DNA of 64,000 bases from Lysobacter antibioticus (GCF_001442535.1 NZ_CP013141.1:3378821-3442820), one strand, 5' to 3'; shown: positions 34,422-43,978, counted from the first letter of the stretch. Translations and numbers: made by a program. Notes: generated by a model from the letters alone, not told the origin.

Positions 34422-34486
34422 TAGTGGCTGGCGCCGGCCGAGCCGACAATGGCTGCACCTCCTCCCATCGTTTCCTGGAAGCCGCC

Positions 34487-34891
34487 ATGCGCAACGCCGT
34501 CACCGAGATCCCCGCCGCCGCGTCCGAGCTGGCCTTGCAGCACTTCCAATCGCAGTTCGCCTTCGAGACCGATTGCTGGGACACCCATGAAGCTTTGCAA
34601 TCGGGCGCGCCCGGTTTCGTCCTGATCGACGCGCGCAGCCCCGCGCTGTACGCGAAAGGCCATCTGCCGGGCGCGATCAGCCTGCCACACCGCAAAATCA
34701 TCGCCTCGAAGATGGGCGCGTACCCGCCTTCGACTCTGTTCGTGGTCTATTGCGCCGGGCCGCATTGCAACGGTGCGGCGCGCGCGGCGGTCCGCCTCGC
34801 CCAGTTGGGCCTGGCGGTCAAGCTGATGGCCGGCGGCATCACCGGCTGGCTCGACGAAGGTTTTGCGCTGAGCGTCGGCGACAGGCCCTGA
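34487..34891 (+). CDS. Rhodanese-like sulfurtransferase domain protein
   Basis: A 134-residue single-domain rhodanese. The fold begins with FVLIDARSPALYAKGHLPGAISLPH (~48-72), and the active-site loop is VYCAGPHCNGAARAA with the persulfide-forming Cys directly after VY (~90). The C-terminus AVKLMAGGITGWLDEGF is the standard last strand and helix. It may transfer sulfur from thiosulfate or a persulfide to a thiol acceptor. It is divergent from an FtrA-like regulator. The ATG at 34487 is preferred over the longer frame from 34406. Confidence 0.92.
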   Translation: MRNAVTEIPAAASELALQHFQSQFAFETDCWDTHEALQSGAPGFVLIDARSPALYAKGHLPGAISLPHRKIIASKMGAYPPSTLFVVYCAGPHCNGAARAAVRLAQLGLAVKLMAGGITGWLDEGFALSVGDRP

Positions 34892-35137
34892 AGACAGCCG
34901 TCGCGATGCAGCGTCGCGCGGGCCGCCACGGTGACTGAAGCAGTCCGCACTGCCTGCGTCCAGTTGCCGATGACTGCGCTGCCGAGACCCGCCGAGACTC
35001 GCCGAGCTGGCGATGTCACAGACCGATGCGGTGAATCGTCGTGAGCCAGAGAGCGAGTCGGAACGCCGCATCGATCGTCGCATTGAATATCGCGGCGGCC
35101 GACCGCAGCTCGATAACCCCACATCGAAGGAATCGCA

Positions 35138-35566
35138 ATGAACGCTGCAAACCCGAAGCCGGCTCTGATCCTCAGCAACCCGGCCGGTCTCTACGATCCC
35201 GCTCCCAACGGCTATTCGCACGTGGCCGAAGTCGCCGGCGCGGTGCGCTGGGTGTTCGTCGCGGGGCAGGGCGGCGAAACCGCCGACGGCGCGCTCGCCG
35301 ACGATTTCCAGGCGCAGGTGCGCCAGGCCATGCACAACCTCGTCACCGCCCTGGGTTCGGCCGGCGCATCGCCGTCGGACGTGGTCAAACTGACCGTGTT
35401 GATCGTCGATCACAGCGAGGCGCGCCTGCACGTATTCGGCGCCGAACTGGCCGCGGCCTTCGGCAGCGAACACCGCCCGACCTGCACCCTGATTCCGGTG
35501 CCGAGGCTGGCGCTGGACGGCATGCTGTTCGAGATCGAGGCGCTCGCCGCCGTCGCGGCGGCGTAA
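35138..35566 (+). CDS. RidA/YjgF-family protein
   Basis: A 142-residue Rid-superfamily protein. The family landmarks are VFVAGQGGETADG, DFQAQVRQAMHNLVTALGSAGAS, VVKLTVLIVDH and the RPTCTLIPVPRLALDGMLFEIEA C-terminus, whose Arg binds a carboxylate. RidA proteins hydrolyse reactive enamine/imine intermediates; other branches have unknown substrates. Preceded by GAAGGAA. The 246-base gap upstream (34892-35137) shows no other feature. Confidence 0.88.
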   Translation: MNAANPKPALILSNPAGLYDPAPNGYSHVAEVAGAVRWVFVAGQGGETADGALADDFQAQVRQAMHNLVTALGSAGASPSDVVKLTVLIVDHSEARLHVFGAELAAAFGSEHRPTCTLIPVPRLALDGMLFEIEALAAVAAA

Positions 35567-35766
35567 GCGCAGCGAGGCCAGCAGGCGCTTCTCCGCGGAC
35601 AGATAGCGCCCCGGGACCGGCGCGGCCGCGGCGGTCTATAATGGCCGTAGCAGCCGTGCCGTTCGCAGCCCGCGAACGACCCGCCGCCATCCCCTCTCCG
35701 ATTCCCGCCGCGCAGCCGATGCTGCGTGGCGCGAACCGCTGGGCGGAGACCTGCAAGGAGCAGCTC

Positions 35767-36321
35767 ATGAATACGACCCATGGATTGTTGATCCGCGCCG
35801 CCGCCTTCGCGGCCGAGCGCCACCGCCATCAGCGCCGCCGCGATGCCGAGGCCTCGCCCTACATCAATCACCCCATCGCCCTGGCCGACGTGCTGGTCAA
35901 CGAGGGCGGCGTCGACGACACGACGGTGCTATGCGCGGCCTTGCTGCACGACACCATCGAGGATACCCAGACCAGCGCGGCCGAGATCGAAGCGGCGTTC
36001 GGCGCGCGCATCGCCGCGATCGTGCTGGAAGTCAGCGACGACAAATCCCTGCCCAAGGCCGAGCGCAAGCGTCTGCAGATCGAGCACGCGCCGCAGCTGT
36101 CGCGCGAGGCCAAGTTGATCAAGCTGGCCGACAAGATCTGCAACCTGCGCGATCTGCTCGCGCAACCGCCGGCGGATTGGCCGGCGCAGCGCAAGCAGGA
36201 TTATTTCGATTGGTCGGCGCAGGTCGTCGCCGGCGTGCGCGGCGTCCACCCGGGCCTGGAGGCGGTGTTCGATGAGGTCCATGCGCGAGCGGACGAACTG
36301 GTCGAGCGCCAGCCGGCCTGA
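35767..36321 (+). CDS. HD-domain phosphohydrolase, MESH1/SpoT-hydrolase-like
   Basis: A 184-residue protein consisting of one HD hydrolase domain. H in RHRHQRR, the core ALLHDTIEDT (HD pair plus ED), and KLIKLADKICNLRDL with the final metal Asp match the (p)ppGpp hydrolase domain of SpoT and the free-standing MESH1 family. It may degrade (p)ppGpp or, as shown for MESH1, NADPH. It lacks synthetase, TGS and ACT domains. Starts after AAGGAGCAGCTC. Confidence 0.9.
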   Translation: MNTTHGLLIRAAAFAAERHRHQRRRDAEASPYINHPIALADVLVNEGGVDDTTVLCAALLHDTIEDTQTSAAEIEAAFGARIAAIVLEVSDDKSLPKAERKRLQIEHAPQLSREAKLIKLADKICNLRDLLAQPPADWPAQRKQDYFDWSAQVVAGVRGVHPGLEAVFDEVHARADELVERQPA

Positions 36322-36395
36322 TCGCCGCCGCGGCGCGGACTTCTGCCGCCGCGGGCGAGCCCCTAGACTGGGATCTTTCGACTTCGGCCCCGCCC

Positions 36396-37277
36396 ATGAC
36401 CCATCCGGATCCGTTCCTGTCTCCGATCGTCGCCGGCGCCTGGCGCATGGCCGAGTGGAATTTCGACGTCCAGCAACGCCTGCACTGGATAGGCGCGGCC
36501 CTGGATCTCGGCATCACCAGCTTCGACCACGCCGACATCTACGGCGACTACGGCGTCGAGGCCTTGTTCGGCGAAGCACTGGCGGCGAGTCCCGGATTGC
36601 GCGACCGCATCCAGATCGTCAGCAAGTGCGGGATCAAGCTGACTTCGGCGCAGCGCCCGTCGCACCGGGTCAAGTCCTACGACACCTCGCCCGCGCACGT
36701 GATCGCTTCGGTCGAGAATTCATTGCGCGCGCTGCGTACCGATCGCCTCGACCTGTTGTTGATCCACCGGCCCGATTTGTTGATGGACGCCGATGCGCTC
36801 GGCCGCTGTTTCGACGAGCTCAAGGCGGCCGGTAAGGTCTTGCAGGTCGGCGTGTCCAATCATTCGCCGTCGCAACTGGCGCTGCTGCATTCGCGGCATT
36901 CGCTGGCGACGCACCAGGTCGAACTCTCGCCGCTGCATCTGGCGGCGCTGGACGACGGCACGCTCGACCAATGCCAGACCCTGGGCATGCGGCCGATGAT
37001 CTGGTCGCCGCTCGGCGGCGGGCGCTTGTTCGGCCAGGGCGACGCCCAGGCGCTGCGCGTGCACGAGGTATTGGCCGCGCTCGGCGAACGCTACGACGCC
37101 TCGGTGGCGACGATGGCCTATGCCTGGTTGCTGCGGCATCCGTCGCGGCCGTGGCCGATCACTGGCAGCGGCCGCGTGCAGGGCCTGCGCGATGCGGTCG
37201 CGGCGCTGTCGATCGAACTCGATGCCGAAGACTGGTATCTGATCTGGCAAGCCGGCGCGGGGCGCGACGTCGCCTGA
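36396..37277 (+). CDS. Aldo/keto reductase
   Basis: A 293-residue TIM-barrel NADPH oxidoreductase close in pattern to YdhF. The catalytic tetrad is visible: D and Y in FDHADIYGDYG (~43-53), K in IVSKCGIKL and H in LLLIHRPDL. The C-terminal cofactor site contains ITGSGRVQGL. It should reduce an aldehyde or ketone in the cytoplasm. Preceded by no obvious co-transcribed partner. It converges with the SRPBCC gene. Confidence 0.92.
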   Translation: MTHPDPFLSPIVAGAWRMAEWNFDVQQRLHWIGAALDLGITSFDHADIYGDYGVEALFGEALAASPGLRDRIQIVSKCGIKLTSAQRPSHRVKSYDTSPAHVIASVENSLRALRTDRLDLLLIHRPDLLMDADALGRCFDELKAAGKVLQVGVSNHSPSQLALLHSRHSLATHQVELSPLHLAALDDGTLDQCQTLGMRPMIWSPLGGGRLFGQGDAQALRVHEVLAALGERYDASVATMAYAWLLRHPSRPWPITGSGRVQGLRDAVAALSIELDAEDWYLIWQAGAGRDVA

Positions 37278-37385
37278 TTCTGACTCGATATCCGGGCTCG
37301 ATCCGATCCGCTCGCAGAACGAACGAAGGCCGCATCGCCGCGGCTTTCGTCGAAGTTGCCGGCTGGCCAGCCCGGTTGTTGCGGT

Positions 37386-37925
37386 TCAGCCGCGCGGCTG
37401 GCTTTCGGCGATGCTCTTGAGCTGCCTGAGGCCGTCCTCGAACTGAGCGCCGAGCATCTTGTCCATGCTCATGAACAAGCCGAACGCCTTGAACAGGAAA
37501 TTGCGCTCGCCGCTCATCGACCAGGTGACCTCGGTCTTGTCGCCGACCGGCTTGAAGACGAACTCGGCGAAGTTGGTGGCCTGGAACGGCTTGCGGAAGG
37601 CGAGCTCGATCCGCACGCGTTCGCCGGGCCGGCTTTCCAGGATCGTCGCCCGGCCTTCACCGGCGTTCTTGTCGCCGACCCAATCGTAGATCGCACCTTC
37701 GCCTACTGCCGGGCCTTGGTAACTACGCTGCAGGTTGGGGTCGAGCTTCTCGAACGGCGACCATGCCGTCCAACGGCGGAAGTCTTCGACCTGGGCGAAC
37801 GCCGCCGCCGGCGGCGCATCGATCACGATGCTGCGGGCGATGCGGAAGTGCGACGGCTGCAGGGCGACCACGATTGCGAACACGACGAGGACGGCGACGA
37901 TGACGAGCAAGATGATCTTGAACAT
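37386..37925 (-). CDS. Membrane-anchored SRPBCC (polyketide cyclase) protein
   Basis: A 179-residue START-like protein with a single N-terminal membrane segment (IILLVIVAVLVVFAIVVAL, ~4-22), which anchors or exports the domain. The rest shows FRIARSIVIDAPPAAAFAQVEDFRRW, WSPFEKLDP and the final VTWSMSGERNFLFKAFGLFM typical of polyketide cyclase-type SRPBCC proteins. It is 18 bases downstream of the YCII gene and in one operon with it. The ligand is unknown. Confidence 0.88.
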   Translation of the reverse strand: MFKIILLVIVAVLVVFAIVVALQPSHFRIARSIVIDAPPAAAFAQVEDFRRWTAWSPFEKLDPNLQRSYQGPAVGEGAIYDWVGDKNAGEGRATILESRPGERVRIELAFRKPFQATNFAEFVFKPVGDKTEVTWSMSGERNFLFKAFGLFMSMDKMLGAQFEDGLRQLKSIAESQPRG

Positions 37926-37943
37926 GCGGGTGTCTGCTTGAGT

Positions 37944-38378
37944 TTAGAGGGAAGGGATGGGGCTCAGGATGCCGCGGTTCTGCAATTGCTCGAAGCCTGT
38001 GGCGGCCTGCTGCACGTCTTCGGGAAAGTCTTCCATTTCCTGGACCTGGCGGACTTCGATGGTTTCGTTGTCCGAGCCGGGGCAGCGCTTGGCCCAGGCG
38101 ATCGCCGCTTCGCGCGAGGCGACATCGATCATCCAATAGCCGCCAAGCACTTCCTTGGCTTCCGAGAACGGGCCGTCGGTGACCTTGGGCTTGCCGCCGG
38201 CGAAGCTGATCCGCGCGCCCATCGACGGCGGGTGCAGGCCATCCAGCGCGATCAGCACGCCCGCCTCCTGCAGTTCGCGGTTGTAGGCCATCATCGCCTC
38301 GACCGCTTCGGCGCTCGGCAAGGTGCCGGCTGCGGCGGATTCGTAACCTTTGGGAATCATCAGCATCATGAAGCGCAT
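37944..38378 (-). CDS. YCII-related (DGPF) domain protein
   Basis: A 144-residue YCII/DGPF protein. The signature VTDGPFSEAKEVLGGYWMIDV (in two parts: DGPF at ~67 and GGYW at ~78) and the N-terminus MRFMMLMIPKGYE are characteristic. YCII proteins are small ferredoxin-like folds, and DGPF members are often next to ECF sigma factors or SRPBCC proteins. No sigma factor is present here. Start at the ATG at 38378 after GGAGATACC; it heads a two-gene operon. Confidence 0.9.
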   Translation of the reverse strand: MRFMMLMIPKGYESAAAGTLPSAEAVEAMMAYNRELQEAGVLIALDGLHPPSMGARISFAGGKPKVTDGPFSEAKEVLGGYWMIDVASREAAIAWAKRCPGSDNETIEVRQVQEMEDFPEDVQQAATGFEQLQNRGILSPIPSL

Positions 38379-38642
38379 GGGGGTATCTCCTGGGGATGTC
38401 GTTGTGGGAAGCGGCGGCGTCCGGTGTCGTAGCGTGTTCCGACGCCGCGCTCTTGCAATGACGACGAACCGGCGCCGGCCGGATCGACACGTCCGCGAAA
38501 ATATTTTCTGCGGCTGCCGTCGGCGGGTCCGGGAGAGGCCGCGGAACTGAATCGCGTCTGTCTCGGCGGCATCGGGCCCCGTCTCGCTGCAGCGCACTCC
38601 TGCTTACCATCGCCGCTTCATTGACCGAAGGCGAGGGCGGTA

Positions 38643-39701
38643 ATGAGCAGTCCGAACAAGACTTGCGGCAGGGTGGCGGCGACGCTGCTGATGACATTGG
38701 CCTGGAACGCAGGCGCAGCCGATGCACCCGCGCCCGCCGCGACATCGACAGCTGTTCCCGATCCAGCCCTCGATGCCTATGCCGAGCCCGCGCAGCGGGT
38801 CGATATCGGCAAGGGACGCCATCTGAATCTGCGTTGCAGCGGCCAGGGCCAGCCGACGGTCCTACTGGAAGCCGGCTTCGCCGCCGACTCGATGGCCTGG
38901 GCGAAGTCGCAGCCGTTGATCGCCGAGCGCAACCGCGTCTGCGCCTACGACCGCGCCGGCGTCGGCTACAGCGATCCCGGCCCGCTGCCGCGCGATCTCG
39001 ATGCCGACGTCGCCGACCTGCACGCCTTGATCGAGGCCGCCGACCTCGACACGCCGCTGATCCTGATCGGCCATTCCTACGGCAGCCTGGTCGTGCGCCG
39101 CTTCGACGAGCGCTATCCCAAGCTGGTGGAGGCGTTGGTGCTGGTCGACCCGCCGGTGCAGAACGTCGGCGCGTTCTCCGCGAGCTATGCCGAGCGCGAG
39201 GCCGAAGTGGCGCCGAAGATGTTGGCGATGTACCGGGTCTGCGAACAGGGCGCCAAGGACGGCCGGCTCAGCGCCACGCCGCCGGCCGAACTCAAGTCCT
39301 GCCTGCGCGGGCCGAACCCGAACTACAGCGAACGCTTGAACGCGGCGATCCTCGGCTGGCGTTCCAAGCCGGCGTTCTGGACCGGGATGATCTCGGCTTC
39401 GGAGCGGCGCGCGCCGCTGTATTCCGGGCCGGTGCCGAAAAGCGAACGCCACGACGGCAAGCCGGTGATCGTGTTGAGCGCGGACCGGCCCTATTCCGGC
39501 GCGCCGCCGAAGGATATGGAGGCCTTGCTCGCGGCGCGCGAGCAGACCCACACCGCGTTGATGGCCACCTCGCGCCTGGCCAAGCGGGTCACCATCGAGA
39601 ACAGCACCCACGATATTCCCGGCGGCCAGCCGACGGCACCGGCGATCGCGGTGTTCGAGGCGATGCAGATGCGCCAGCGGGCGAAGAGCGGCAAGGACTA
39701 G
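38643..39701 (+). CDS. Exported alpha/beta hydrolase
   Basis: A 352-residue serine hydrolase. A signal peptide runs to AGA-ADA (~26). The nucleophile elbow is LIGHSYGSLV (Ser in GHSYG, ~141), the oxyanion strand is VLLEAGFAADSMAW, and a Cys pair (MYRVC, LKSC) may form a disulfide. The acid should follow VIVLSAD, and the base His is in ENSTHDIPG near the end. It probably cleaves an ester or amide in the periplasm. The 264-base upstream gap (38379-38642) is divergent with the YCII operon. Confidence 0.9.
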   Translation: MSSPNKTCGRVAATLLMTLAWNAGAADAPAPAATSTAVPDPALDAYAEPAQRVDIGKGRHLNLRCSGQGQPTVLLEAGFAADSMAWAKSQPLIAERNRVCAYDRAGVGYSDPGPLPRDLDADVADLHALIEAADLDTPLILIGHSYGSLVVRRFDERYPKLVEALVLVDPPVQNVGAFSASYAEREAEVAPKMLAMYRVCEQGAKDGRLSATPPAELKSCLRGPNPNYSERLNAAILGWRSKPAFWTGMISASERRAPLYSGPVPKSERHDGKPVIVLSADRPYSGAPPKDMEALLAAREQTHTALMATSRLAKRVTIENSTHDIPGGQPTAPAIAVFEAMQMRQRAKSGKD

Positions 39702-39980
39702 ATCGCCGCATCGGCGGCGCGAAGGCCCGATGCGTTCGCTGCGATCAGTGCGATGCCGAAGACCGTATCGGCGCCGGATCCTGTCGAGGCTGGATCGTGT
39801 CGATGCTGGATCGATCCGTTGCGCACGATGCGATTGCGGCGTTTCGCTATGCGACCATCTTCCTGACGATCACACCCGATTTCCATCGAAGACGGGACAA
39901 TCGCCTCGACCCGGCCGCCAATGCGAACCGGACCCGATGGATCGCGGCATCCGCCGTCCGAATAAAACAAAGGAGACATC

Positions 39981-40886
39981 ATGGATCTGGGCATGGTCGG
40001 TCTGGGGCGCATGGGCGCCAACATGGCCGAACGACTGGTACGCGGCGGACATCGCGTGGTCGGTTTCGACCCTGGTCCGGCGGCGCGCGAGCAGGCCGTG
40101 GCGCGCGGCATCGAAGCGGCCGCATCCTTGCGCGAGTTGGTTGCGGCCTTGCCGGCGCCGCGCACGGTCTGGCTGATGGTGCCGGCCGGCGCAGTGGTCG
40201 ACTCGACTCTGGCCGAGCTGCTGCCGCTGCTCGCCCCCGGCGACAGCGTCGTCGACGGCGGCAATTCCAACTACAAGGACACCCAGCGGCGCGCCGTCCA
40301 GCTCGCCGGACACGGCCTGCACTATGTCGATTCCGGCACCAGCGGCGGCGTCTGGGGCCTCAAGGAAGGCTATAGCCTGATGATCGGCGGCGACGAAACC
40401 GCGGTCGAACGCCTGCGTCCGATCTTCGAGACCTTGGCGCCGGCCGCGGATCGCGGCTGGGGCCGGGTCGGGCCGAGCGGCGCCGGCCACTTCACCAAGA
40501 TGGTCCACAACGGCATCGAGTACGGCCTGATGCAGGCCTATGCCGAGGGCTTCGCGATCATGGGGCACAAGGCCGACTTCGGCCTGGATCTGCACCAGAT
40601 CGCCGAGATCTGGCGGCACGGCAGCGTGGTGCGCTCGTGGTTGCTCGACCTGAGTTCGGACGCGCTGGCCAAGAACCCCTCGCTCGACGGCATCGCGCCC
40701 TATGTCGAGGACTCCGGCGAAGGCCGCTGGACCGTCGCCGAAGCGATCGACCTCAACGTCTCGGCGCCGGTGATCACCGCTTCGCTGCTCGAACGCTTGC
40801 GCTCGCGCGACAAGGATTCCTTCGCCGACAAACTGCTGGCGGCGATGCGCAACGAATTCGGCGGCCACGCCATCCGCAAGGAGTAA
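39981..40886 (+). CDS. gnd: 6-phosphogluconate dehydrogenase, NAD-type (short form)
   Basis: A 301-residue oxidative decarboxylase converting 6-phosphogluconate to ribulose 5-phosphate. The Rossmann motif is MVGLGRMGANMAERL (~5-19), the substrate loops are DGGNSNYKDT and DSGTSGGVWGLKEGY, and the catalytic Lys is in GHFTKMVHNGIEYG. At 301 residues it is the short NAD-preferring form rather than the ~470-residue NADP enzyme. Starts after AAAGGAGACATC. The 279-base gap upstream (39702-39980) contains only its promoter region as far as I can see. Confidence 0.93.
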   Translation: MDLGMVGLGRMGANMAERLVRGGHRVVGFDPGPAAREQAVARGIEAAASLRELVAALPAPRTVWLMVPAGAVVDSTLAELLPLLAPGDSVVDGGNSNYKDTQRRAVQLAGHGLHYVDSGTSGGVWGLKEGYSLMIGGDETAVERLRPIFETLAPAADRGWGRVGPSGAGHFTKMVHNGIEYGLMQAYAEGFAIMGHKADFGLDLHQIAEIWRHGSVVRSWLLDLSSDALAKNPSLDGIAPYVEDSGEGRWTVAEAIDLNVSAPVITASLLERLRSRDKDSFADKLLAAMRNEFGGHAIRKE

Positions 40887-41004
40887 AGCGGCCCGGCCGG
40901 CGCCGCGATGGCGCCGGCCAGGGCCGCGGTAACGGTGCGGCCGGTGCCGGTTGCCGGCCCGCGCAGGCGCTATGCTCGCGACCGGGCCATCGGAAGCCGC
41001 CGCC

Positions 41005-42258
41005 ATGCCGAGCACGCCGTCTGCCGTCGCCGCACCGGATCGGCCCGATGCCGATCCGCCCTCGTCCGCTCTCGGCCCGCCCCAGCTCGTCCCGCCCCGC
41101 CTCGGCGCAGCGCGCCTGGACATGGTCGATGCCCTGCGCGGTCTGGTGATCGCGCTGATGGTGCTCGACCACGTGCGCGACTACTTCCACTGGCAGGCGT
41201 TCGTGTTCAGCCCGACCGACCTGGCCAGAACCACGCCGTTGTTGTTCGCGACGCGCTGGGTCACCCACCTGTGTGCGCCGAGTTTCGTCCTGCTCGCCGG
41301 CGTGTCGATCTTCCTGCAACGCGCCGGCGGCGCTTATCCGCGTTCGGCGCAGTCGCGGTTCCTGCTCAGTCGCGGCCTGTGGCTGATCGTGCTGGAACTG
41401 ACCGTGATCGTGTTCGGCTTCAACTTCGTCTGGCCGTTCCTGTTCCTGCAGGTGATCTGGGCGATCGGCATCGGCATGGTCGCGATGGCGGCCTTGATCT
41501 GGCTGCCGCGCCAGGCGGTGCTCGCGCTCGGCATCGTCATCATCGCCGGGCACGGCTTGCTGGCGGGATTCGACTCGAGCCGATGGGGTGCGCTGGCGCC
41601 GCTGTGGACTTTGGCGATGCGGCCCGGCGCGGTGCCCGGCATCGAAGGCTTCGTCGCCTATCCGGCACTGCCCTGGGTCGGCATCCTCTGCCTCGGCTAT
41701 GGCCTCGGCCCGCTGTTCCTGTTCGATGCGCAGCGGCGATGGCGCGTCGTCGCGACGCTCGCGCTGGCGATGCTGGCGGCGTTCGTTATCTTGCGTGCCA
41801 GCACGGGCTTCGGCGACCCCTCGGCGTGGCAGCGGCATGCCGAGCCGCTTTTCGATGCGATGGCCTTCGTCAACGTCTCCAAGTACCCGCCTTCGCTGTT
41901 GTATGCCTTGGTCACGCTCGGTGTGTCGCTGTTGCTGATGTTGGCGCTGGAGCATTGCCCGGGTTGGTTGCGGCGCGTGCTGCTCGCATTCGGCCGCACG
42001 CCCTTGTTCACCTACCTGCTGCATATCTATCTCGTGCACGGCCTGGCCTTGTTGGTCGGCGTCGCCAGCGGCATTCCGGCGACGGTGTTCGTCGGCATCC
42101 TCGGCAACGCCGGGCGCATCGCCGAATCGGGTTGGGGCGTGAGCCTGCCAGCGGTATACGGACTGTGGCTGGGCGTGCTGGCGGCGCTGTATCCGCTCTC
42201 GCGTTGGTTCGCCGGGGTCAAGGCCAGGCGCCGCGATCGCTGGCTGAGTTATCTCTAG
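41005..42258 (+). CDS. DUF1624-type multipass acyltransferase-like membrane protein
   Basis: A protein of about 417 residues with around ten membrane segments. The start of the domain MVDALRGLVIALMVLDHVRDYFHW (in two parts: DALRGL and LDHVRDYF) is the signature of the heparan-alpha-glucosaminide N-acetyltransferase/DUF1624 group, in which the conserved His in the first segment may carry an acetyl group. It may transfer acyl groups to a surface sugar. The N-terminus is uncertain: ATGs at 40972 and 41005 are both possible; I use 41005, just ahead of a Pro-rich cytosolic stretch. Confidence 0.85.
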   Translation: MPSTPSAVAAPDRPDADPPSSALGPPQLVPPRLGAARLDMVDALRGLVIALMVLDHVRDYFHWQAFVFSPTDLARTTPLLFATRWVTHLCAPSFVLLAGVSIFLQRAGGAYPRSAQSRFLLSRGLWLIVLELTVIVFGFNFVWPFLFLQVIWAIGIGMVAMAALIWLPRQAVLALGIVIIAGHGLLAGFDSSRWGALAPLWTLAMRPGAVPGIEGFVAYPALPWVGILCLGYGLGPLFLFDAQRRWRVVATLALAMLAAFVILRASTGFGDPSAWQRHAEPLFDAMAFVNVSKYPPSLLYALVTLGVSLLLMLALEHCPGWLRRVLLAFGRTPLFTYLLHIYLVHGLALLVGVASGIPATVFVGILGNAGRIAESGWGVSLPAVYGLWLGVLAALYPLSRWFAGVKARRRDRWLSYL

Positions 42259-42527
42259 GCCTACGACCATTGTCGATCTGCGAAGCCGGCCCGCCGGGTT
42301 CAGGTGGGCGGTCACGTCTGAACGAATGCTGCGCCGCACCGCGCGCTAGCCTCGGTCTGCGTCCGGCGCGGTGCATCGCGCGTTGCCGGACGCATAACGC
42401 CGCCGCGCCCGCAATCGATCCGCTCATCGAACACCAGCCACGCCGCGCCGGCGCATCGGAGCGGCGAATGGCGAAGTGCGCGCGCGGTTCCCGCCAGGCC
42501 TTCGTTCCCCACCTTCGGAGACACCCC

Positions 42528-43778
42528 ATGTCAGTGCACACGAAGACGACGCGCCGCCCCCCGCTGCGACGCTGTCTGCAATCGCTCGCTCTCGCCGTCG
42601 CCACCACCGCCGCGTTCTCGGCCGCGGCTGCACCCAACTTCCCGTTCGGCAGTCATCGCCAGGCTTATGTCAGCGGCACCTTGAGCCCGAGCGTCGGCCG
42701 CGCCGCGGCCGACCAGTCCACGGCTTCGTTCTATCGCACCTGGAAGCAGCGCTACCTCATCCCGGCCTGCAAGGCCGGAGAGTACCGGGTCAAGGCCGAT
42801 ACCGACGACGCCTACGTGGTCTCGGAGGGGCAGGGCTACGGCATGCTGATCACGGTGATGATGGCCGGTGAAGACCCGCAAGCGCAGACCTTGTTCGACG
42901 GCCTGCATCGCTACAACCGCGGCCATCGCAGTGCCAACGACAGCGACCTGCTGGCCTGGGCGCAGAATGCCAGCTGCAACAACATCCTCGACCCGGACTC
43001 GGCCACCGACGGCGATCTCGACATCGCCTACGCCTTGCTGCTGGCCGATCTGCAATGGGGGTCGAGCGGTGCGATCAATTACGCCGCAGAAGCGCGCCGG
43101 GTGATCGCCGCGATCCGCCGCAGCAACGTCAATCCCACCACCAAGCTGGTCAACCTCGGCGACTGGGTCAGCACCGACACGCCGAAGCATTACTACGCCA
43201 CCCGCAGTTCCGATTGGATGCTCGGCCACTTCCGCTCCTTCGCCAGCAAGCTCGGCGACAGTTACTGGACCGGCGTGCTCGGCGCACACCAGAACCTGTT
43301 GTCGACGATGCAAGGCAGCTACGCGCCGAACACCGGCCTGGTGCCGGATTTCATCGTCAACACCAACACGACCGCCAAGCCGGCGCCGGCGAATTTCCTC
43401 GAAGCCGACACCGACGGCTATTACTCCTGGAACGCCGGGCGGGTGCCGTGGCGGATCGGCATCGACGCCGCGGTCAGCGGCGACAGCCGCTCGCGCACCG
43501 CCGCGCGCAAGCTGAGCCAGTGGATCCGGGCCAAGGCCGGCAACGATCCCAACCGCGTGCGCAGCGGCTATCGCCTCGATGGCCAGGTGGTCGAGAACTA
43601 CAACAGCATGTTCTTCACCGCGCCGTTCGCGGTCGCCGCGACCGTCGACCCGGATGCCCAGGCCTGGCTCGACAAGCTGTGGAGCTATACCGTCGCCAGC
43701 GGCCCGAGCGACTACTACGGCGACAGCGTCAAGCTGCTGTCGATGCTGGCGGTGTCGAACAACTGGCTGAAGCCCTGA
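42528..43778 (+). CDS. Secreted glycoside hydrolase family 8 (endoglucanase/chitosanase type)
   Basis: A 416-residue secreted glycosidase. The long signal peptide ends in the AAAA-rich region near residue 35. The (alpha/alpha)6 barrel has the GH8 general acid E100 in VVSEGQGYGML and the substrate-binding Asp in SATDGDLDIAYAL (~159-170). It would cut beta-1,4-glucan, lichenan or chitosan chains; activity within GH8 cannot be fixed from these motifs. The frame is open upstream to 40908 through the previous gene, but the ATG at 42528 begins the signal peptide. Confidence 0.93.
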   Translation: MSVHTKTTRRPPLRRCLQSLALAVATTAAFSAAAAPNFPFGSHRQAYVSGTLSPSVGRAAADQSTASFYRTWKQRYLIPACKAGEYRVKADTDDAYVVSEGQGYGMLITVMMAGEDPQAQTLFDGLHRYNRGHRSANDSDLLAWAQNASCNNILDPDSATDGDLDIAYALLLADLQWGSSGAINYAAEARRVIAAIRRSNVNPTTKLVNLGDWVSTDTPKHYYATRSSDWMLGHFRSFASKLGDSYWTGVLGAHQNLLSTMQGSYAPNTGLVPDFIVNTNTTAKPAPANFLEADTDGYYSWNAGRVPWRIGIDAAVSGDSRSRTAARKLSQWIRAKAGNDPNRVRSGYRLDGQVVENYNSMFFTAPFAVAATVDPDAQAWLDKLWSYTVASGPSDYYGDSVKLLSMLAVSNNWLKP

Positions 43779-43838
43779 GCCGGCGACTGAATCGCCCGAT
43801 TAGGACAACCGCCTAGGTCGAAAGTCTATGGAGTGTGC

Positions 43839-43868
43839 CCGGCGTCCCGATTAGGATCGGGACGCCGG
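43839..43868 (+). terminator. Perfect 13-bp hairpin downstream of GH8
   Basis: CCGGCGTCCCGAT, loop TAGG, ATCGGGACGCCGG: a perfect stem 60 bases after the GH8 stop. There is no T-tract, so it may be a transcript-stabilising hairpin or a Rho-assisted terminator. Confidence 0.5.
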
Positions 43869-43978
43869 TCGTCGGAACTACGACGGCGCCGGCATCTACC
43901 ATCCATGACAGGGAAGGCGAACCGGACGGTTCGCCGCCCCGCGGCGTCCGCGCCGCTATCGACGAGGCATAAGGGACC

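Noticed and set aside
40908..42527. Long upstream extension of the GH8 frame
   Set aside because: It overlaps the acyltransferase-like membrane protein in another frame and has Arg/Pro-rich nonsense composition; the signal peptide at 42528 marks the true start.
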